Part shown: one piece after another, positions 58,153-64,000 of the stretch
How positions within the stretch are numbered: the stretch's first letter is position 1
Layout: every line of letters starts with the position of its first letter
Assembly: GCF_902150065.1 (NCBI RefSeq)
Contig: NC_043994.1
Location: forward strand, 19,772,913 to 19,836,912
Origin: Myripristis murdjan
Taxonomy: Eukaryota; Chordata; Actinopteri; Holocentriformes; Holocentridae
Reading direction: 5' to 3'
DNA: 64,000 nt
Made by a program: the position numbers and the translations under genes
The notes under the pieces: model-generated
What the model was told of the DNA's origin: nothing
The model's database searches: none
Seen by the model: only the letters and a program-made list of their open reading frames with translations

Positions 58153-61100
58153 ATGCTGCTTTCCTTAGTGGTGCATACATACTCGCTGCGGTATTGGTTT
58201 CCTGCCACGGTAATGCTGGGTACAGCTCCAGCTTACCTCCTGTCATGGGGTGTTTGGCGTTTACTTTCCTCTGTGTTACCAGCAAGAGTGTATCATAAGT
58301 TAGATGACCAGCTATACTCCATCTACCAGAGCATGGTGCTCTTCTTCTTCGAAAACTACACGGGGGTGGAGGTGGGTACCCCTTCACTTACTGTTTTTAT
58401 TGAAATCCAAGACAGTAAAGTCAGTAGTGGTCAGTAGTGATGTTTAATAGCAATGGGAATCTCCATAACAAACAACTATAATGACAGAAATATCTTTAAA
58501 TCGAAATAAGTAGAACCTTCTTAAGCCTGCTATCATCTTTGGGGTCAATTTGATCCCATTCAGTGTCTCATTTTTGCTTCATATTGCATGACTTTTCCTA
58601 ATTTAAGGGGGACAAGTGGGTAAACATGAAATTAACATGATGACGTGTTAATTTCATGATGACAGTTAACATGTTTTCAATGTCTTTTACACATTTTGTA
58701 AACATTGGTGTATCTTTCGGGTCTGTTTGGCCTCAGGCTTTTGTAGCTGTATAAAACATATAAGAAATATCCATATTTTACACACATTTGCTTTAGTTGG
58801 TTTGGATGACATTGAGTAATTATACTGCTATTTATAATCCTCATAAACTTCCCTCTGCTTTAGGGCCTTCACCTAACATGACCACACCTGTAGGCGTGCC
58901 AGAACCAGTCCTGTTTATTTGACACTCGGGAGGGAAAAACATGATTGCCACAAGAATTTTGGAGCATTGAGTGGGGGAGGTTATGTTTTATTTAAGAGCT
59001 ATTTAGGTAGTTAGACACATAAAGTACATGACACATAAACTTGGGTCACAATTTTTATTATAATCATTTCCTAGAGGTTTGAATTACTGCAATCAAATTG
59101 ACTCCAGTTTATAAAAAAAAAAAAAAAAAAAAAACATACTAAGTTTGAGAGTAACAGGAAAGTTAAATCCCGCTTTTGATGATACACTTTAGCCAGGTAT
59201 GTCAGTCCCATTTTGCAGATCTTTTGCCATATTTGAGGAAATCCCTTAAACATGTAAAATACAAACAATAAGCTCAGGCTGCTAAGCAAGAGCTTGATAA
59301 GCCAGATGCTTCGCAAGAAAGTCTGCATTCCTGTGAGGTTTTATAGTCACACCTAGTACAGCAAATATAACCTACTTTGTCATATAATACGTTGTACGCA
59401 CCTAGTACAGCAAATACAATCTACTTTGTCATACGATATGTTTTCTGGACCTATGCATGCAGCCAGAGTTTTGATTTCCTTGCATGTCTTTGCTCTACAC
59501 ATTACTTGTAGTGATGCAATTTGTAAACTCTAGGCTTTGGTACAGTATGTTTTATGTGGGAAACTGTGCCGGCATTTGTCACACTTGGGCCTCGTCAGTG
59601 ACTCAGAAGGGAGCCTCTTGGGCTTACTGAGAAGGTGCAGGCTTTGCAGTTTACTATGTGTGAACTATGAGCGAAATCAGCCCGTGGTGCACTGGAAAAA
59701 AAAAATCTAGTGCTATTTAAATAATTAATGAAATAAAACTTTGTGTTCTGACAAGGTTTCATATTCCCACTCCTTATGATATAGACTTCATTTAATTTTG
59801 AAGTCAGATTATTATCCAAGACATCTGCCAGGTGTGTCTGTAAGGTATAGGCCTATTTTTAAACTGCACTTGCTTTCTCTCCCCATAGATTGTGATATAT
59901 GGAGATATACCAAAGAACAAAGAGAACGTGGTCTACCTGTCTAATCATCAATGTACAGGTAAAGTCTTTGAATATACTGCATTTTTTAAGAAAATCAAAT
60001 CAAGGGTGGGATATGCAGTTACTAATTAAAATCTCATTTCAACCAATGACCTTCCCTTTTAGCGGACTGGATAATCGCTGACATGCTAGCCATCAGGCAG
60101 GATGCCCTTGGTCATGTGCGATATGTCCTTAAAGATGGGCTCAAGTGGCTCCCACTATATGGATGGTATTTCTCTCAGGTAATGCAGCCGTTTCTGTCTG
60201 TACTTAAATGTAATTCAGTTTCACTACAGTCCCGAAACAGTGCTGGTCTTATCAGATTGTCTTTTTTTCCCGTTTAGCACGGCGGCATCTATGTAAATCG
60301 AAGTGCGAAGTTTAATGAACAGGCGATGAAAAAGAAGCTGCTCTCTCAAACCAAATCAGGAACACCAGTAAGTGGGCTAATATTCTGTTCTGACTGTAAT
60401 TTGTGATTAAACAGTGGAGAAACTAAATTAAATTAAATAAATTAACTACAATGTTTTGGATCAAATGCAAAGGGGAATGGAGACTTAAATACATGAGTTC
60501 CTTTTGAGTCACACTTTTTCCAATCTCAGGAACCCATTGGCTATCATCTGATGATAATTTAGCCCCTGGGACCACCGGCCATTTTTCCAGGTTTTCCGGT
60601 GTGGCCGGAAACAAGCCAGAAACCATTTCTGTTTCTTTTATGACAAGAGTGAAACATTTCTCCACAGAGTACCCAAACATCAATACTTCTTGTACATGTT
60701 TTAGGCCCAGACGACATTTCTGTTAATGCATTCCACCTCTTTCGTTCCTGGACTGTTTACCTTCATAACACCACATGGAAAACAAACAACAGCTATTTGG
60801 AAAAGGACTAAATCTGTTTATAGCAATGTCAAGTACACATGTCAAGTACAAAATTAAGTGGCATTCCAAAAATCTAAGTGGCTCCTTAGATGAGATGAGC
60901 ACATTATGAGGGCACTGGTTTTTGAGGTTGTCAGTGCAATCATGTTTGTTTACATGTGTTTATTTATCACTGAAACTGGGGTAAGAGCACAGAGCACAGT
61001 TTTGAGAAAGCAGAAACATTTAGTCTTCAAACTCAGTGTGTAGGTGATCAGGTGTTAAGTCTAATTTTCAAAAAAGACAATACTTATTTAGTAAATGCAG

Positions 61101-63304
61101 TTATAAAATGGTCGCCCAACAGAATCTCTCTCATTATGTTTTTTTGCACATTATAATTTGAGCACAGGGTTTGGTTTCCAAGTAGGTTTAATTCCATTTC
61201 TCAGTAATTGCTGCTTTCAGTGATTTTATTGGGGTCCATAATGTAAAAAAATGATAGCCAACACAGAATAAGCCTTTATATCATTCCTTGTTTTGTCCTC
61301 ACAGATGTACCTTGTCATCTTCCCAGAAGGAACCCGGTATAACCCAGAGCTCAAGAGTGTTATCGCTGAGAGTCAGGCTTTTGCCACTAAGGAAGGTACT
61401 GCCATATACAATGCCTTCCTTCACCAAGTCCAGTTTTCTTATACTGTTGTGTAGTAATCCACCTCACCCCATCTGGCGTAGAAAAAAATTACATTTTTTA
61501 ATTTGGTTTGACCCGATTAGTAAATGAGTGAACACATGTCTTAATATTTAATCACTAACTGGTAAATAAGTGGAGAACAATAGTTATAAATATACAGATA
61601 CATGAGTTAATGCAAGCTGTTACCTTGCTTTGGGTAGCTGCATTACCCTGCAACCATACTGAACTTATCAGCCGCCCAATCAAATGATGGGAACACCACA
61701 TTAAACTCCTCCCCTGCAGGGTATGTAGTAGGCACTTGCAAACCCATAAAATATAGTAGCATAGAGGCAGTGTGTGGCTTGAATGCTAATAACTAGCACT
61801 GACTCATGTATCTAGAGTGTATATTCATTGCGATCAATACATACATCAGTGCTCTGCTCTTAGCCTGCTTTGGTTAGAAGCGAGCACAGCACAGCCAGAT
61901 GTAGTGGCACCCACGCTTTGCTCCACTCAAAGTAGCAAGTGTTTTCCATGGTTAGGGTCTGGCTGCCTTTGACAGAGGGCGTGACTCTAACGCCACTCAA
62001 AACGGTAGCGGTTTTGACTCAAACTCCAGTCTGTATCTCTGTGATAGCCATGTCTTCACCTCCTGTGTGAGAGTGCATGTGGCCTCCCACAGTTGTCTGA
62101 GCTGACAAAGGGGCTGAGCCTGCTGCTGATGCTGCACGAGAGCTGACAGGTACTCACTGGCTGCTAATGAGGGGCTGTCTTGGAGCCGCATGGTAGCCCC
62201 TAGGGAGCCAGAGGGAAAAGGAGCGCCCCCTCCTGAACACTGCTCCTCAGGGGGGCAGGAAGAGGGGGCGACAAGTGAGGCATATCTCGCTTTGTATTTT
62301 AAGTTTTTTGTAAGGGGTGAAGGGGTGCTTCACCTTGCTCACTGGCGGACATGGCAGCACAGGCTGGGCATGAGCTGGGATCCGTCCATCGTTTGATCGG
62401 TCAGCTGATAGTTTGCTATGGGCGCTGGGTGACGCAGGTACCCAAGGCGAGCTAATAGTGGAGCATTGGCAATAGATGTCGACAATGATGTGTCGTGCAA
62501 AAAAACAGATTATCATTAGCGCACCTGGGACAATTTTATTGTCTCTCCCCTGAAGGCTTCTTTCTCCTGAGCATTCAAAATGGATTTAAATATTATAACA
62601 TTCTGTACGAACCAGTATAACTCATTGTGATGCAAAGAAAGTATCACAATAAAGTGACACAAATGTGATGAGCACAGTGCAGTGTAGTGCACTTTTCGGC
62701 ATGACCACAAGATACACCAACTGTCCACAGCTCTTGTACCAGTGACATTATCATGATGATGTCAGTTGTTTAGGTTGGCAAGCAAACTTCATTCACTCTG
62801 CAGAGATTAGGGCTATCTCTGAATCGCAGCCATGAATATCACCTTCCCCCATTAATCCAAATAAACCGCTCTGGAGATTGGACATGTGCACATGACATTA
62901 TCTGCTATTAGTGAGGTTAGAGGTATTAGTGGGGAGAGAATGGTGCCACATTGACTCTGTAACAAAACAGAAGAACAACATTTTGACTGTGCACTGACTG
63001 ACCCAAACAAGAACATTTGTACCTGTCTGTATTCACAGGTTTTTGTGTGTTGTACCAGCTCGCAGTCCCGCAAATGGTGTCAGCTAAAATGACACTTTCC
63101 ATGGAAATATAAATGTTCAAATTGTGCATCTTTTCCCCGTAGGACTGGCTGTTCTGAGGCACACCCTGACACCCAGAATGAAAGCCTCTCACATAGCCAT
63201 AGACTCGATGAAGGACCACCTGGATGCTGTCTATGACGTTACAGTCGCCTATGAGGGAACGCTCGGCGTCTCTGGTCAAAGAAAACCTGCCCCATCAATG
63301 CCAG
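58153..63304 (+). CDS. agpat5: AGPAT5, lysophosphatidic acid acyltransferase (3' part outside window)
   Basis: Six in-phase coding exons: 58153-58371, 59889-59958, 60063-60178, 60278-60367, 61305-61395 and 63143-63304, giving 249 codons plus one nt; the rest lies beyond the window. Start at MLLSLVVHTYSLRYWFPATV, which matches human MLLSLVLHTYSMRY; an in-frame upstream ATG is not conserved with human. Acyltransferase motif I is N92-H93-QCTA-D98 (NHX4D), a second block is GGIYVNR (137-143), and FPEGTR is at 171-176. The enzyme acylates lysophosphatidic acid at sn-2 to phosphatidic acid; in mammals it is placed on ER and mitochondrial membranes. N-terminal hydrophobic segments are seen. Intron 1 carries a piggyBac-like MITE. 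Confidence 0.96.
58525..59162 (-). mobile_element. piggyBac-like MITE, copy 2 (agpat5 intron 1)
   Basis: 638 bp flanked by exact TTAA at 58521-58524 and 59163-59166. It is the reverse complement of copy 1 along most of its length: shared blocks include ATCTTTGGGGTCAATTTGA at one end and GACACATAAACTTGGGT near the other. It contains a poly-A run of about 22. No transposase. Confidence 0.8.
59350..59447 (+). repeat. 49-bp tandem duplication in agpat5 intron 1
   Basis: Two adjacent diverged copies beginning CACCTAGTACAGCAAATA. Older than the 45-bp repeat in mcph1, judging by the mismatches. Confidence 0.85.
61990..62200 (-). mobile_element. Possible fossil fragment of a DIRS-like retroelement
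   Basis: A GC-richer block in agpat5 intron 5. On the minus strand it can encode a short peptide ending in RYRLEFESKPLP, similar in style to the GYxLQFxxRPP segment of DIRS-type polyproteins. Clearly broken and only a fragment. Weak resemblance; it may be unrelated. Confidence 0.2.
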
Positions 63305-64000
63305 GTAAAAAGTATTAAATTTTGGCTGCATTTCAGTATCCATCTGAGGGAGATTTCCATTGTGAAAAATACTGATAGAAACAGAATCCAAGCCCCAGAT
63401 CTTTATATTTCATGATACCCCAAAAAGGTGCATGCTACACCGTGTACACACACTGAATATTTGATGATTTTGTCACAAGGAGCCAAATTTGAACAGGCTT
63501 TTGTTGTTGGAGATGATTTGGAACAAAACATCTTCTATCATTCTCTCATTGTCACTAATTAAAATTACTAGATAATAATGAAATTAGAGTAGGGCATTAG
63601 GGCCAAAAAACAAAATCTCTATTTTTTTTCCTCATTTTTCACCAACTACAACTACTAACTGATGGGAATCTTGGCCTTCAGGATCATGTGATTGGTGATT
63701 TGCGCGTTGCATTTCTGGGCATGAATGTTTTGTGTACATGTTTTTATAATGACCCTACAAACTTGTTTACTCGGGGTATTAAAATGTGTTTTGGTATCAT
63801 GACAAGGAGGAAGGTGTAAATACACACGGCTTACATTGCAATGGGAATATGATCACATCTGCTAGAATTACGGAGGTGATGTGGCTCGCACTGTGATCAG
63901 ATTTCAACAAGAGTCAGTCAGCAGAAGTACAATCCATAACACATTGCATTTGTGAGAACATGCAAACGTCATGATTTATGCTGATGTTTGCCTTCACTCT
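63305..64000. other. agpat5: agpat5 intron 6 (start)
   Basis: Begins with the donor gtaaaa after the exon ending at 63304. No further agpat5 exon or bounded repeat recognised before the window ends. Confidence 0.6.

Overview
The window is vertebrate nuclear DNA, almost certainly from a ray-finned (teleost) fish. It has spliced genes with GT-AG introns, many (GT)n and (TATC)n microsatellites, hAT, piggyBac-like and CMC-like DNA elements, LINE 3' tails of the fish type, and proteins that read as clear orthologues of human genes but with fish-typical differences. No bacterial, CRISPR or viral system is visible.

Layout. (1) Positions 1-7.7 kb, minus strand: four tandem atypical dual-specificity phosphatases of the DUSP13 type. 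Two are 13B-like (the first cut by the window edge) and two are 13A-like; all share the same three-exon structure and splice phases. (2) 8.3-15.4 kb, plus strand: samd8 (SMSr, an ER ceramide phosphoethanolamine synthase), five coding exons, with a hAT element filling intron 4. (3) 15.7-19.5 kb, plus: a small secreted beta-microseminoprotein-like gene whose intron 2 holds a 1.28-kb CACTG-ended element. (4) 22.0-24.0 kb, plus: neuropeptide Y receptor Y4 (npy4r). (5) 24.8-55.9 kb, plus: mcph1 (microcephalin), 14 coding exons giving 928 codons. (6) 39.3-51.0 kb, minus: angpt2 (angiopoietin-2), nine exons, lying wholly inside the large intron 13 of mcph1, the same nesting as in human 8p23.1. (7) 57.2 kb to the window end, plus: the first six coding exons of agpat5.

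The genes are not an operon-like functional unit. The order matches two human linkage groups: DUSP13-SAMD8 plus MSMB-NPY4R (human chromosome 10) and MCPH1-ANGPT2-AGPAT5 (human 8p23.1), joined here between npy4r and mcph1.

Most promising observations: a tandem duplication of about 83 codons inside the large mcph1 exon; a CMC/Chapaev-like element carrying about seven copies of a 13-bp motif; two oppositely oriented copies of a TTAA-flanked piggyBac-like MITE; a 199-bp sequence present twice at about 96% identity in mcph1 introns; a probable alternative 3' end of mcph1; a GC-AG intron in one phosphatase; and an npy4r with an unusually long second extracellular loop. I found no convincing wholly new biological system. 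Exon boundaries were read by hand from splice sites and reading phase and are exact only where the phases agree, as stated per gene.
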